NCBI GenBank assembly: GCA_965267435.1
Contig: OZ253960.1
Location: 4,526,001 to 4,590,000 of the forward strand
Source: JAWPMT01 sp965267435
Lineage (GTDB): Bacteria; Bacteroidota; Bacteroidia; Cytophagales; Cyclobacteriaceae
Direction: 5' to 3'
DNA length: 64,000 nt
The notes under the pieces are model-generated. The model saw only the letters and a list, made by a program, of their open reading frames with translations, had not been told where the DNA came from and did no database searches. Shown one piece after another: positions 35,238 to 44,239 of the stretch (positions are counted from its first letter, which is position 1; each line of letters starts with the position of its first letter). The position numbers were made by a program, and so were the translations under genes.

Positions 35238-35246
35238 GACCGCTCG

Positions 35247-36584
35247 CTACTTGAAGAAGCTCTCAACATGATGGATGCACTCGGGTTTCGACAGGACCAC
35301 TACCCGATCTTTTGGCTCAAATTTAAAATTTCCTCGAACAGTATATCCCCGATTCTTGCGAATTACGCCGCCGATGATGGCTGTTCTGGGAAAATCCAGG
35401 TTGCGCAGCTCGCGTTTCAGGATCTTCGAGCTTGGGCTCACTTCAAACTCTAGGATCTCGGCATCCACGCCGTGAATACTTGTGAGATTGATGACTTGTC
35501 CCCGTCTGATGTATCGGAAAATGAAGTTCGCCGCGATCAGCTTTTTGTTGATCAGCGTGTCGACTCCGATGCTCTGTGAGAGGTGGATATAGTCCATGTT
35601 CTCCACCAGGGCAATGGTCTTTTTGACGCCGCTGTTTTTGGCTACCAGTGACGAGATGATGTTCGTCTCGGAGTTGCCGGTGACGGCGATGAAGGCGTCC
35701 ATTTGATCAATGCCTTCCTCCTTCAGTAGTTCCACGTCCCGGCCGTCGCCGTTGATGATCATCGTCTCGGTAAGTTCATCGGCCAGATGGAAGCACTTGT
35801 CTTTCTTGCTTTCGACCATCTTGACATTGTACTTCTTTCCAAGCTGACGGGCGGTATTGATACCCATCTTGCTACCGCCAAGGATCATCACATTTTTGAT
35901 GTCTATTCTCTCCTTGCGGGAAAGGTCCATCACTCGGTCAATGCCGTCGGGCTGAGCGATGAAATAGGCATGGTCGTGCAGCCTGAACTTGTTATTGCCA
36001 TGGGGAAGGATGGTCTCATCTTCCCTTAGAATGGCTACGGTCGTGAAATTGTGATCCGGATTGAGATAGGCCGCTTCTGTCAGCGTCTTGTCATTCAGCT
36101 CCGACTCCTCATCTACGGTGATTCCGATCAGTGACAGCATGCCCTTTTCGAACTCAAACGTGTCTGTCAGAGCTGTCTCCTTCAGCAAGCGCCGGATTTC
36201 CTTGGCCGCCAGTGACTCGGGAGAAATGATCTCGTCGATGCCAATGGTCCGAAGATCCAGCCTGTCTCGCTGCAAAAACTCTACATTGGAAATTCTGGCA
36301 ATGGTGCGTTTTGCGCCCAATTGTTTCCCGAGGATGGCGGTAGTAATGTTGGTCTCCTGGTCGGAGGTGACGGCAATGAGCATGTCTGCTTTGCCCACGT
36401 TGGCGTCCTCGAGTGTTTTGTAGGAAGTAGAACTTCCTCTTAGCGTCTGAACGTCGAGGTTGTTGGCGGCATGGTTGAGCACATCTTCACTCCGATCGAT
36501 CAGCACAATATCCTGCTCCTCGTTCGCCAACAGTCTTGCGAGATGGAAACCCAAGTCTCCCGCCCCAGCAATTATAATTCTCAT
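35247..36584 (-). CDS. trkA: Trk system potassium regulatory protein TrkA
   Basis: A 445-residue cytoplasmic gating ring subunit with two tandem RCK units, each an NAD/ATP-binding Rossmann fold plus a TrkA_C domain. The first begins MRIIIAGAGDLGFHLARLLANEEQDIVLIDR. The second, near residue 230, reads NVMILGGSKMGINTARQLG; its first Gly pair is less canonical, common for the second unit. Asp of VLIDR and Glu of MVESKK close the two nucleotide sites. It is the first gene of the trkAH operon. Confidence 0.96.
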   Translation of the reverse strand: MRIIIAGAGDLGFHLARLLANEEQDIVLIDRSEDVLNHAANNLDVQTLRGSSTSYKTLEDANVGKADMLIAVTSDQETNITTAILGKQLGAKRTIARISNVEFLQRDRLDLRTIGIDEIISPESLAAKEIRRLLKETALTDTFEFEKGMLSLIGITVDEESELNDKTLTEAAYLNPDHNFTTVAILREDETILPHGNNKFRLHDHAYFIAQPDGIDRVMDLSRKERIDIKNVMILGGSKMGINTARQLGKKYNVKMVESKKDKCFHLADELTETMIINGDGRDVELLKEEGIDQMDAFIAVTGNSETNIISSLVAKNSGVKKTIALVENMDYIHLSQSIGVDTLINKKLIAANFIFRYIRRGQVINLTSIHGVDAEILEFEVSPSSKILKRELRNLDFPRTAIIGGVIRKNRGYTVRGNFKFEPKDRVVVLSKPECIHHVESFFK

Positions 36585-36594
36585 TTTTAAGCCT

Positions 36595-36616
36595 CAAACT
36601 TAAGTGCACAAATATA
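36595..36616 (-). promoter_or_regulatory. Two candidate -7 boxes for trkAH
   Basis: Minus strand: TATATTTG (36609-36616) and TAAGTTTG (36595-36602), both exact TAnnTTTG, ending 24 and 10 bp before the trkA ATG. No TTG lies at 20 bp from either, so it is open which one is used. Confidence 0.42.
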
Positions 36617-36666
36617 GAGGAAAGCCTAAAGGTACGACTCTCACAATATCTTCATTCGGGTGAAAA

Positions 36667-38040
36667 TCAGGTTGATAGCGAATTAAAGTAGGTTTTTGCG
36701 GTTGCCAGCGCCTTCGGTGCCAGCAACAAGGCAGAGATCACGGTAGGAAAAGCCATGAGCCCATAGCCGATAAAAACGATATTGACCACCAGATCCAGCG
36801 TCGACACCGAACCAATGAGTACTAGCATGACGTACCAATAGTTGAAATAGTTCCCGTACTTGGCACCTATCAGGAATGACAGGCTCTTACGGCCATAATA
36901 AGCCAATCCAAAGATGGTGGTGATGGCAAAAATCACAACGCTAATCACGAGTAAATAGGGCCCCACCACTCCCAGCGACTGACTAAAGGCCTGGGCAGTG
37001 AGCGTAATTCCATTGGTCTCCTGCAATTTCCATACGCCGGTGATCAGAATACACAAGCCGGTCATCGTGCATATCACCAATGTGTCGATGGCCGGACCCA
37101 ACATGGCGACCAACCCCTCGCGGACGGGTTCCTTCGTTTTGGCTGCTCCATGCATCATGGGAGCAGTCCCAATGCCCGCCTCATTGGAAAAGGCGGCACG
37201 CTTGGCGCCTTCAATAATCAATGACCCTATGGCTCCGCCCAGCGCTGCCTTTGCCGTGAAGGCATCTGTAACTATCAGCCACAGCGAAGGCCCGATCTCC
37301 GATGCATTGAATACAAGAATGAGCAAGACACTCGCTACGTAGAGGATCACCATCGAAGGCACCAGTCGGGCCGCCACGGCGCCAATTCTCTTTATACCGC
37401 CGATGATCACCATGGCCACGACAACAGCGATGAAGATCCCGATGCCCAATTCCAATCCGAATCCCGGCTCAATACCATTGGGAATGAAAACCACATCCTT
37501 GAGGGCTGCCACCATCTGATTGGCCTGAAAAACGGGTGTTGCCCCTATGAGGCAGGCAACAGAGAAAAATACCGCCAATGGCCTCCACTTTTTTCCGAGT
37601 CCCTCAACGATGACGTACATGGGTCCCCCCTGCAACTCCCCGGCTGAATCCTTGCCTCGGTACATAACCGCCAATGTGCAGGTAAAAAACTTTGTGGCAA
37701 TACCGAAGAAGGCACTCACCCACATCCAAAAGATAGCTCCTGGACCACCAGCCACAATCGCCAGTGCCACACCACTGATATTGCCCATACCAATCGTAGC
37801 GGCCAGGTGACCTGACAGTGCCTGGAAGTGATTGATCTGGCCAGGGTCGTCTGGACTGTCGTATTTTCCCCGAAGTACATCGATGGCGTGGCCAAAGTAC
37901 CGGAAGGGCATGAACCTTGAATAGATCATGAAGAAAGCGCCTCCACCCATGAGTAGGACCAGCAGGGGCATGCCCCAAACGAAGTTGGCTCCTGCGACTA
38001 TGAGGTCTTCGAAAGTTTGCATCATAAGGCTTGGACTCAA
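36667..38040 (-). CDS. Sodium:alanine/glycine symporter (AGCS family)
   Basis: A 457-residue inner-membrane protein with about 11 helices. AGCS marks: ALSGHLAATIGMGNISGVALAI with the sodium and substrate loop, GPGAIFWMWVSAFFGIATKF, and IEGAKRAAFSNEAGIGTAPMMHGAAKT in the middle. It takes up alanine, glycine or a related amino acid with Na+. The likely start is the TTG at 38040, overlapping the esterase stop (TTGA); ATGs at 38025 and 38022 are alternatives. It is translationally coupled to the esterase, though a shared role is not evident. Confidence 0.94.
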   Translation of the reverse strand: MSPSLMMQTFEDLIVAGANFVWGMPLLVLLMGGGAFFMIYSRFMPFRYFGHAIDVLRGKYDSPDDPGQINHFQALSGHLAATIGMGNISGVALAIVAGGPGAIFWMWVSAFFGIATKFFTCTLAVMYRGKDSAGELQGGPMYVIVEGLGKKWRPLAVFFSVACLIGATPVFQANQMVAALKDVVFIPNGIEPGFGLELGIGIFIAVVVAMVIIGGIKRIGAVAARLVPSMVILYVASVLLILVFNASEIGPSLWLIVTDAFTAKAALGGAIGSLIIEGAKRAAFSNEAGIGTAPMMHGAAKTKEPVREGLVAMLGPAIDTLVICTMTGLCILITGVWKLQETNGITLTAQAFSQSLGVVGPYLLVISVVIFAITTIFGLAYYGRKSLSFLIGAKYGNYFNYWYVMLVLIGSVSTLDLVVNIVFIGYGLMAFPTVISALLLAPKALATAKTYFNSLST

Positions 38041-38741
38041 GATTCTGTATCTGATGGGGCCTCTTTTTCCAACAAAGGAAAGAGGTACTTCCAGACGGTT
38101 TCTGCTACAATGATGTGACCGTCAGGTGTTGGGTGAATGCCGTCGTCTAGGTTGAGCTCTGGATCTCCCGCGACGCCCTCAAGAATAAATGGTATGAGCG
38201 TGGCATCATTGGCCTTCGCCACATTTGGGAATATCTCCGAGAAACCCGCCGTGTACTCCTGTCCTAAATTCGGCGGTACAAGCATCCCGGCGACAACAAT
38301 TTTGACATTGGGGTTGGCAGCCTTTACAGCGTCGATGATCGCCTGCAAGTTTTTGGGGGTTTCTTCCAGGGATAGTCCCCGGAGGCCATCGTTGGCACCC
38401 AGTTCCAGGACGAAAATGTCGGGAACCGTCCGCAACACCCAATCGATGCGACTCTTGCCACTAGCTGTAGTCTCACCGCTGAGACCCGCATTTACGACCT
38501 GGTAGTCATATTCGAGAGAATCCAACCACCCCTGGATGATTGCTGGAAAAGCTTGCTCAATCGCTAATTGATAGCCTGCAGTGATGCTGTTGCCAAAAAA
38601 TAAAATGATGCGTTTGTCGGTAGCTCTGTCCCGGGCACTGGACTCATCCCGTGAACGCGGCTCTGTTTTCTCCTTGGCGGCGGGGCCACAAGCGAAAACT
38701 AACAGTAACAAAAAGACCTTTAAGTCGAGTTTTATGGTCAT
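38037..38741 (-). CDS. GDSL/SGNH esterase lipoprotein (TesA-like arylesterase)
   Basis: A 234-residue lipoprotein (MTIKLDLKVFLLLLVFAC, lipobox Cys near 18) with an SGNH hydrolase domain. Blocks: ILFFGNSITAGY (GNS in place of GDS, with the nucleophilic Ser), NAGLSGETTASG, LELGANDGLRG, and DGIHPTPDGH with the catalytic Asp and His. It matches TesA-type arylesterase/lysophospholipase, probably acting on lipids or small esters outside the inner membrane. It is the first gene of a pair with the AGCS symporter and is divergent from the ABC transporter genes. Confidence 0.9.
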   Translation of the reverse strand: MTIKLDLKVFLLLLVFACGPAAKEKTEPRSRDESSARDRATDKRIILFFGNSITAGYQLAIEQAFPAIIQGWLDSLEYDYQVVNAGLSGETTASGKSRIDWVLRTVPDIFVLELGANDGLRGLSLEETPKNLQAIIDAVKAANPNVKIVVAGMLVPPNLGQEYTAGFSEIFPNVAKANDATLIPFILEGVAGDPELNLDDGIHPTPDGHIIVAETVWKYLFPLLEKEAPSDTES

Positions 38742-38875
38742 AAATCCCAAGGGTAATCGCCATCAAAAGGAGGGGTTAAAATGCCTCCGCCCGAAGCCAA
38801 ATGACCGCGAAGGCCTCGAATATAACAAACATGCTGCAAGGCAGTTCGTATTAATGATCTAAATAGCCTTACTAA

Positions 38876-39565
38876 ATGTCCTCAATTTTAGTCGTTGATT
38901 CTGTATCCAAGACGTACACGAGTGGATCAAGAGAAGTACATGTCCTAGAGAATATCAATTTCAGTGTCAAGGAGGGTGACTCCATCGCCATCGTGGGCCC
39001 ATCGGGCAGTGGGAAGACCACACTGCTGGGTTTGTGTGCCGGGCTTGATCGGGTCACGGAGGGAGCCATTACTCTCAATAGCATCCTCCTCAACCAACTG
39101 AACGAAGACCAACTCGCCCAAATGAGGAACGAGCATGTGGGCTTCATTTTTCAAAACTTTCAATTGATCCCCACGCTGACGGCCCTGGAGAATGTCATGG
39201 TACCGCTCGAATTGCGCGGTGTCAAGGGTGCCGCCAAAAGCGCTTCGCACCTGCTGGAGCGTGTAGGATTGGGGGATCGCATGGACCACTACCCTACGCA
39301 ATTATCCGGTGGTGAGCAGCAGCGTGTCGCTATTGCGCGGGCCTTCTCCAATGAGCCCAAGGTACTCTTCGCCGATGAGCCAACTGGCAACCTGGATGAA
39401 GAAACTGGCGAGACCGTCGAGGAGCTTCTTTTTGAGATCAATCGCGAGAAGAAGACCACGCTTGTGCTGGTGACGCACGACCTGGAGCTCGCCAGAAGAA
39501 CTCAGCAGATCATTCGCCTCAAGGGTGGCAGAGTGGTACAGGACGAAATCAAGGCCGCCATTTAA
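38876..39565 (+). CDS. ABC transporter ATP-binding protein (MacB/LolD/YbbA class)
   Basis: A 229-residue ATPase: Walker A GPSGSGKTT near 41, signature LSGGEQQRVAIARAF near 141, Walker B VLFADEPTGNLD near 161, H-loop VTHD. The FQNFQLIPTLTALENVMVPLE run is typical of the MacB/LolD/FtsE class that works with FtsX-fold permeases. It precedes such a permease by 11 bp; together they fit the YbbAP type, which is not a classical importer but moves or extracts molecules at the inner membrane surface. Confidence 0.94.
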   Translation: MSSILVVDSVSKTYTSGSREVHVLENINFSVKEGDSIAIVGPSGSGKTTLLGLCAGLDRVTEGAITLNSILLNQLNEDQLAQMRNEHVGFIFQNFQLIPTLTALENVMVPLELRGVKGAAKSASHLLERVGLGDRMDHYPTQLSGGEQQRVAIARAFSNEPKVLFADEPTGNLDEETGETVEELLFEINREKKTTLVLVTHDLELARRTQQIIRLKGGRVVQDEIKAAI

Positions 39566-39576
39566 GTCGAAAAGCA

Positions 39577-42138
39577 TTGGATAAGAAAATCACGATTCAG
39601 CGGACGAAATACAGCCCGTGGTGGCCATGGAAGATGGCCTGGAGAGACAGTCGAAAAAGCAGAGGCAAGCTGCTGCTGTTCATCACTTCGATTTCGCTGG
39701 GCATCGCCGCCATGGTGGGGATCACATCCTTTCGAGAGAACCTCCTCAAAGAGATCGACGAACAGGCGAAGAGCCTCCTCGGCGCTGATGTCGAAGTAAG
39801 TAGCAACCAGCCGCTGCCAGACAGCCTCTACTACGCCTATCGATCGCTGACCGCTGATGACTCTCGTGAGAGCTATTTCAGCTCCATGGTATATTTCCCC
39901 AGTACTGACGGCACACGACTGACGCAGGTCCGTGCGCTGGAAGGCAAATACCCCTACTACGGCGCCATTGAGACTGAACCAAAAGAAGCCGCTCAGACAT
40001 TTCGCGATGGCCGGTACGCCATTGTCGACGAGAAGCTCATGATCCAATACAACGTGGAGCATGGGGACAGCGTGAGGGTAGGCAAGCTCGGTTTCGAGAT
40101 CGTCGGGACGATCAAGCAGATCCCAGGTCAGTCTTCCATTCAGGGGGGCATCGCACCGGTGGTCTATATCCCCTATCGATACATTGAGGAGACAGGCTTG
40201 ATACAGAAAGGAAGCCGAGTCAATTACAAGACGTATTTCCAATTTCACCCGGACATCGATACCACCAACCTGTGGAGCCCGCTCGCGAAGAAAACGGAAG
40301 ATAAGGGGTACGATGTGGAGACCATCGAGGAGCGAAAGGAGGAGACCGGCGAGGCATTTAGTAATCTGTCGAACTTCCTCGAATTGGTGGCCTTCACAGC
40401 GCTGATGTTGGGATGTCTGGGAGTGGCCAGCGCCATCTATGTGTATGTAAAGAGTAAAGTCCAGATCGTTGCCGTGCTACGGTGCCTGGGCATGCGGGCC
40501 AATCAGGCCATCGGTATCTTCCTCATTCAAGTGACCGGTTTTGGGCTACTCGGCGCTGCGCTCGGTAGCGTTCTTGGTTTTGTCCTGCACATGTACCTGC
40601 CGAGTGTCGTGAAGGACTTTGTACCGATCGAAATAGAACCCACACCTTATTGGCCTGCCCTTGGAATCGGCCTGGTATTGGGTATCCTTATTTCACTTCT
40701 GTTCGGCTTGCTGTCGCTGATAGGGCTCCGCAAAATCAGCCCGCTGTCCGCTATACGCCTTGGATTCGAGTCCTCGAAGTTTCAATTTGACCGCTGGCTT
40801 ATTCCGATCCTGGTAGGAGTGGCGTTGTTCATCTTCCTTTCGGTGTTTTGGCAGATAGGATCGGCCTCGGACTCATTGGTTTTCTCGGTGATTCTGATAG
40901 GTACGATCCTCTTCCTTTTCGGTATTGGCAAAGCCATGAGTTGGCTCACGCGCAAGCTGGTGCCATCGAGCTTGCCGTATGTATGGCGGCAGGGTTTCTC
41001 CAACCTCTACCGGCCCAACAACCAGACGGTGATCCTCATTACTACACTGGGCCTTGGAACGGCTTTTTTGGCGACTTTGTACTTCATGCAAGACCTCCTG
41101 ATTGAGCGGGTTTCTTTGGCGGAAAAAGGCCAAAGACCCAATACAATCCTTTTTGATATCCAAACCAGCCAGAAGGATGAACTCAGGGAGCTCACCCTCA
41201 ACTATGATCTGCCTGTCATGCAGGAAGTCCCGATTGTCACCATGCGATTGATCGAAGTGAATGGCTACAACAAGGACGAAGCGTGGAACGATTCTACCTT
41301 CAACGTCCCCAACTGGGCCTACAATCGTGAGTACCGTGTGACCTATCGCGATAGCCTCATCGATAGCGAAACGCTCGTCGATGGGGAGTGGATCGGTGAA
41401 GTCAAGAGTCCCAATGATTCAATCTTTATCAGTATCTCTGAGGGCTTCGCCGAAAATCTCGAGTTGCAAATTGGCGATGAAATGCTCTTCAACGTGCAGG
41501 GGGCGTTGATCACGGCCTATGTAGGCAGCTTCCGGGAAGTGGACTGGCGGCGGGTGCAGACCAATTTCATCGTGCTGTTCCCCTCTGGGGTATTGGAGCA
41601 AGCACCGCAATTTCATGTGCTAGTCACACGAATCGATAAAACGGATCTCTCTGCCCGGTATCAGCAGGCGGTGGTGCGTAGCTTCCCCAATGTGTCGATC
41701 ATCGATCTCGAACTGATCCTGAAAACACTGGAAGAGATCCTCAGCAAGGTCGCGTTTGTGATCCGCTTCATGGCCTTCTTTAGCATCGGCACGGGTCTGA
41801 TCGTGATGATCAGTAGCATCGTCCTCAGCAAATACCAACGAGTTCGGGAAAATGTGCTCCTTCGCACATTAGGAGCATCGAGAAATCAGCTCTGGGTGAT
41901 CACGATAGCGGAGTACTTCTTTCTCGGATCATTGGGGGCTGTGAGCGGGATATTCCTGGCCGCCCTCTTCTCCACACTTTTAGGCAATTATGTATTTGAA
42001 TTTCCTTTTGTGCCCGACCCGACGAAGATCGTTGTCATTCTGTTGGCCGTATCGGGCATCAGTGTGCTGATCGGCTTGATCAACAGCCGGGACGTACTAC
42101 GGCAATCACCGCTGGAGGTGCTTAGAAGAGAAAGCTAG
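39577..42138 (+). CDS. FtsX-like ABC permease (YbbP type)
   Basis: An 853-residue inner-membrane protein with a TTG start 11 bp after the ATPase gene. It has one N-terminal helix (LLLFITSISLGIAAMVGITS), a large periplasmic domain, a three-helix FtsX block at about 265-390, further helices at about 410-460, a second periplasmic domain at about 510-710 and a C-terminal FtsX block (SIGTGLIVMISSIVLSKYQR, then LLRTLGASRNQLW). The coupling phrase LRCLGMRANQA in the first block mirrors LRTLGASRNQL in the second. This double FtsX plan matches YbbP. Substrate is unknown; lipids or lipoproteins are possible. Confidence 0.92.
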   Translation: MDKKITIQRTKYSPWWPWKMAWRDSRKSRGKLLLFITSISLGIAAMVGITSFRENLLKEIDEQAKSLLGADVEVSSNQPLPDSLYYAYRSLTADDSRESYFSSMVYFPSTDGTRLTQVRALEGKYPYYGAIETEPKEAAQTFRDGRYAIVDEKLMIQYNVEHGDSVRVGKLGFEIVGTIKQIPGQSSIQGGIAPVVYIPYRYIEETGLIQKGSRVNYKTYFQFHPDIDTTNLWSPLAKKTEDKGYDVETIEERKEETGEAFSNLSNFLELVAFTALMLGCLGVASAIYVYVKSKVQIVAVLRCLGMRANQAIGIFLIQVTGFGLLGAALGSVLGFVLHMYLPSVVKDFVPIEIEPTPYWPALGIGLVLGILISLLFGLLSLIGLRKISPLSAIRLGFESSKFQFDRWLIPILVGVALFIFLSVFWQIGSASDSLVFSVILIGTILFLFGIGKAMSWLTRKLVPSSLPYVWRQGFSNLYRPNNQTVILITTLGLGTAFLATLYFMQDLLIERVSLAEKGQRPNTILFDIQTSQKDELRELTLNYDLPVMQEVPIVTMRLIEVNGYNKDEAWNDSTFNVPNWAYNREYRVTYRDSLIDSETLVDGEWIGEVKSPNDSIFISISEGFAENLELQIGDEMLFNVQGALITAYVGSFREVDWRRVQTNFIVLFPSGVLEQAPQFHVLVTRIDKTDLSARYQQAVVRSFPNVSIIDLELILKTLEEILSKVAFVIRFMAFFSIGTGLIVMISSIVLSKYQRVRENVLLRTLGASRNQLWVITIAEYFFLGSLGAVSGIFLAALFSTLLGNYVFEFPFVPDPTKIVVILLAVSGISVLIGLINSRDVLRQSPLEVLRRES

Positions 42139-42157
42139 TGGTAAGCACTGTGTCCGG

Positions 42158-42877
42158 CTATAGAGCCAGGTAGACGACCGCTGCGAGGCAAGCCCCTGCT
42201 ATTGGTCCCAGGACAGGAATCCAGGAGTAACCCCAATCACTGTCTCCTTTGCCCTTGATAGGCAGCAATTGATGAGAAATTCGTGGTCCCAGGTCCCTTG
42301 CAGGATTGATGGCATACCCTGTGGTACCCCCGAGTGCGAGGCCAATTACTGTCACCAGTAGACCTACAGGCAAGGCATCCAGCGAACCGAGGGACGCGGG
42401 CTGATCTCCCACCTTGGCGCCCGTGATGAAAAGTACCCCGATCACCAGAGCGAAGGTGCCCACAACCTCGGAAATAAAGTTGTTCACCCGATTGGGGATA
42501 GCCGGGCTGGTACAGAAAGTGGCCCGCTTGGCTCCAGTGTCCTCCGTGACATCGTAGTGATCTTTGTACACCAACCACACGACCGCGGCTCCGGCGATCG
42601 CACCGAGCATCTGCGCCAATATATATGCAGGCACCAGAGCCCATGCGAATGAACCCGCTACAGCCAACCCCACCGTAACCGCCGGATTGATGTGTGCTCC
42701 ACTGACCGGCCCGACCATGTAGACCGCCACGAATACCGCCAATCCCCAGGCCAGCGTAATGACAATCCATCCAGAGTCATGGCCCTTGGTTTCCTTGAGC
42801 ACCACATTGGCGACAACGCCATTTCCAAGAAGAATGAGCATGAACGTTCCCAGGAACTCTGCGATAAAGGGGGTCAT
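42158..42877 (-). CDS. glpF: Aquaglyceroporin / glycerol facilitator
   Basis: A 239-residue MIP-family channel with six helices. The two pore motifs are HINPAVT near 65 and AINPARDLGPR near 200. The Asp after PAR is the mark of glycerol facilitators; water-only channels lack it. The ATG at 42877 (MTPFIAEFLGTF) is chosen because the family starts directly with the first helix; an upstream extension would run into the divergent small gene. No glpK or glpD is in the window. It is convergent with the YbbP-type permease, 19 bp apart. Confidence 0.93.
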   Translation of the reverse strand: MTPFIAEFLGTFMLILLGNGVVANVVLKETKGHDSGWIVITLAWGLAVFVAVYMVGPVSGAHINPAVTVGLAVAGSFAWALVPAYILAQMLGAIAGAAVVWLVYKDHYDVTEDTGAKRATFCTSPAIPNRVNNFISEVVGTFALVIGVLFITGAKVGDQPASLGSLDALPVGLLVTVIGLALGGTTGYAINPARDLGPRISHQLLPIKGKGDSDWGYSWIPVLGPIAGACLAAVVYLAL

Positions 42878-42992
42878 AGTGTGATAGGTTTGGGTCAGAA
42901 AAATTTCCTGAATATAAACAGCTTTCATCTTTTTGACGAACATGCACAAAACCCACTGCAAGGAATGTCAACCTTTGGCTAAATTGCCCGTC

Positions 42993-43340
42993 ATGAAACC
43001 CCTGATGCTTATCGTGTGGTGTCTGCTCCTGAGCGGGACGCTTGCCGCCCAGGAATTGGAGGGCGAGGCCCGCAAGCAGTTTGTGGCCGAACAGGACGCG
43101 TACCTGCAGAATCTGCAGCTATCTATTGACCAAAGAAAGTCCTACCAGCAAATCACCATACAATATGAGAAGCGATTCCAGGCAGTGGAATGGTCCGGCG
43201 TGAGTGAAGCCAACATGAAGGCGCAAAGAAAGAAGTTGCAAAAAGCCAAGGACGCTGAAATGAAGCAGGTACTCAGCGACAGGCAGTATAAGATGTATGT
43301 ACAAAGGCAAAAGGAAATAGAGAAGAAATATTATGAGTGA
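42993..43340 (+). CDS. Small exported helical protein of unknown function
   Basis: Not recognised. 115 residues from the ATG at 42993: a signal peptide MKPLMLIVWCLLLSGTLAAQ, then a highly charged, helical mature part of about 95 residues. That part has many Gln, Lys and Glu and ends in a coiled-coil-like stretch. The tone resembles Spy/CpxP-like or other small periplasmic helical proteins of Bacteroidota, where YKMYVQRQKEIEK-type ends are common, but there is no LTxxQ motif. It overlaps the next gene by 8 bp. Confidence 0.65.
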   Translation: MKPLMLIVWCLLLSGTLAAQELEGEARKQFVAEQDAYLQNLQLSIDQRKSYQQITIQYEKRFQAVEWSGVSEANMKAQRKKLQKAKDAEMKQVLSDRQYKMYVQRQKEIEKKYYE

Positions 43341-43755
43341 GTTGAGCCCCTTTCACCTGGCGATCCCCGTCAAGGAAATCGTCGAGACCCGTCAATTTTA
43401 CGGAAAAGTACTAGGCTGTTCGGAAGGCCGCAGCAGTGATCGCTGGGTGGATTTTGACTTCTACGGACACCAGCTGGTCATCCATCAGGTGGACCAAAAC
43501 GAAGAAGTGGACAATAGCAACCCTGTGGATGGTCATGCGGTGCCCGTGCCCCATTTTGGGATCGTGCTGCCATGGGACGATTGGCATGAATTGGCCGAAC
43601 GGATGCAAGCTCATAATACAAGCTTTATCATCGAGCCCTATATCCGATTTGAAGGGCAACCTGGGGAGCAGGCGACCATGTTTTTCAAGGATCCCTCAGG
43701 GAATGCCCTTGAATTCAAGTCATTCAAGGACCCCAGTCAACTCTTTGCTACCTGA
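43333..43755 (+). CDS. VOC-superfamily (glyoxalase-like) protein
   Basis: A 140-residue vicinal oxygen chelate protein with two babbab modules. Candidate metal ligands are His in PFHLAIPV at the N-terminus, His in YGHQLVIHQ near 47, His in VPHFGIVL near 75 and the Glu in NALEFKSF near the end. The YGKVLGCSEG helix and FKDPSGNALEFKSF match the glyoxalase/extradiol dioxygenase group. The substrate is unknown. It overlaps the small exported protein gene by 8 bp. Confidence 0.9.
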   Translation: MSELSPFHLAIPVKEIVETRQFYGKVLGCSEGRSSDRWVDFDFYGHQLVIHQVDQNEEVDNSNPVDGHAVPVPHFGIVLPWDDWHELAERMQAHNTSFIIEPYIRFEGQPGEQATMFFKDPSGNALEFKSFKDPSQLFAT

Positions 43756-43852
43756 TATTGCCCGATGAACACCAGAAAATGAGGTTCACCACTGGGCCGG
43801 TGTCTATGTGATTCTAACTCGATACTTTCGGTAGACACAAAGCCAGTAGACA

Positions 43853-44239
43853 ATGGACAGGGTGACACAAGAATGGGCCTCAATTGGTGCCAGCAAGTAC
43901 TTGATCTTTCGATTCAAAGGACACTTGACCGACGACGTCGCTAAGACCGCTGTGGCCGAATGGGAGGACAACTTCCGAAACAAGCTTGGTGCGGACCAGC
44001 ACGCCAATATCGTTTGGAACTGCCTGGAGATGAGCAAGTACAGTACGGGGGCGGCCCTCTCATGGAAAAAAGCGCTGCCGAAGTTTTCACAGCAGATTGG
44101 CGATATATGGCTTATCACCACCAATCCATTCTTTAAAATGGGTGCCAAAACTGTCACGATGTTGACGAGTTTTGAATTAAAGGTCGTGTCGTCGCATGAG
44201 GAATTCACGCAAAAGGTTTCCGCTGTGAAGGCGGCTTAA
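43853..44239 (+). CDS. Small protein of unknown function, possibly STAS/SpoIIAA-like
   Basis: Not recognised with certainty. The 128 residues have no signal peptide and alternate strand and helix: YLIFRFKGHLTDDVAKTAVAEW, ANIVWNCLEMSKYSTGAALSW, IGDIWLITTNPFFKMGAKTVTML, ELKVVSSHEEF. That order (beta strand, helix with a hydroxyl-rich turn after WNCLEMSKYS) recalls the SpoIIAA/STAS fold, and Ser/Thr after LEMSKYST is where STAS proteins are phosphorylated; this is a fold impression. The 3' end overlaps convergent glnS by 4 bp. Confidence 0.62.
   Translation: MDRVTQEWASIGASKYLIFRFKGHLTDDVAKTAVAEWEDNFRNKLGADQHANIVWNCLEMSKYSTGAALSWKKALPKFSQQIGDIWLITTNPFFKMGAKTVTMLTSFELKVVSSHEEFTQKVSAVKAA

Noticed and set aside
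39562..40248. Minus-strand frame of 228 codons inside the YbbP-like permease gene
   Set aside because: A shadow; the plus-strand protein shows the FtsX pattern throughout.
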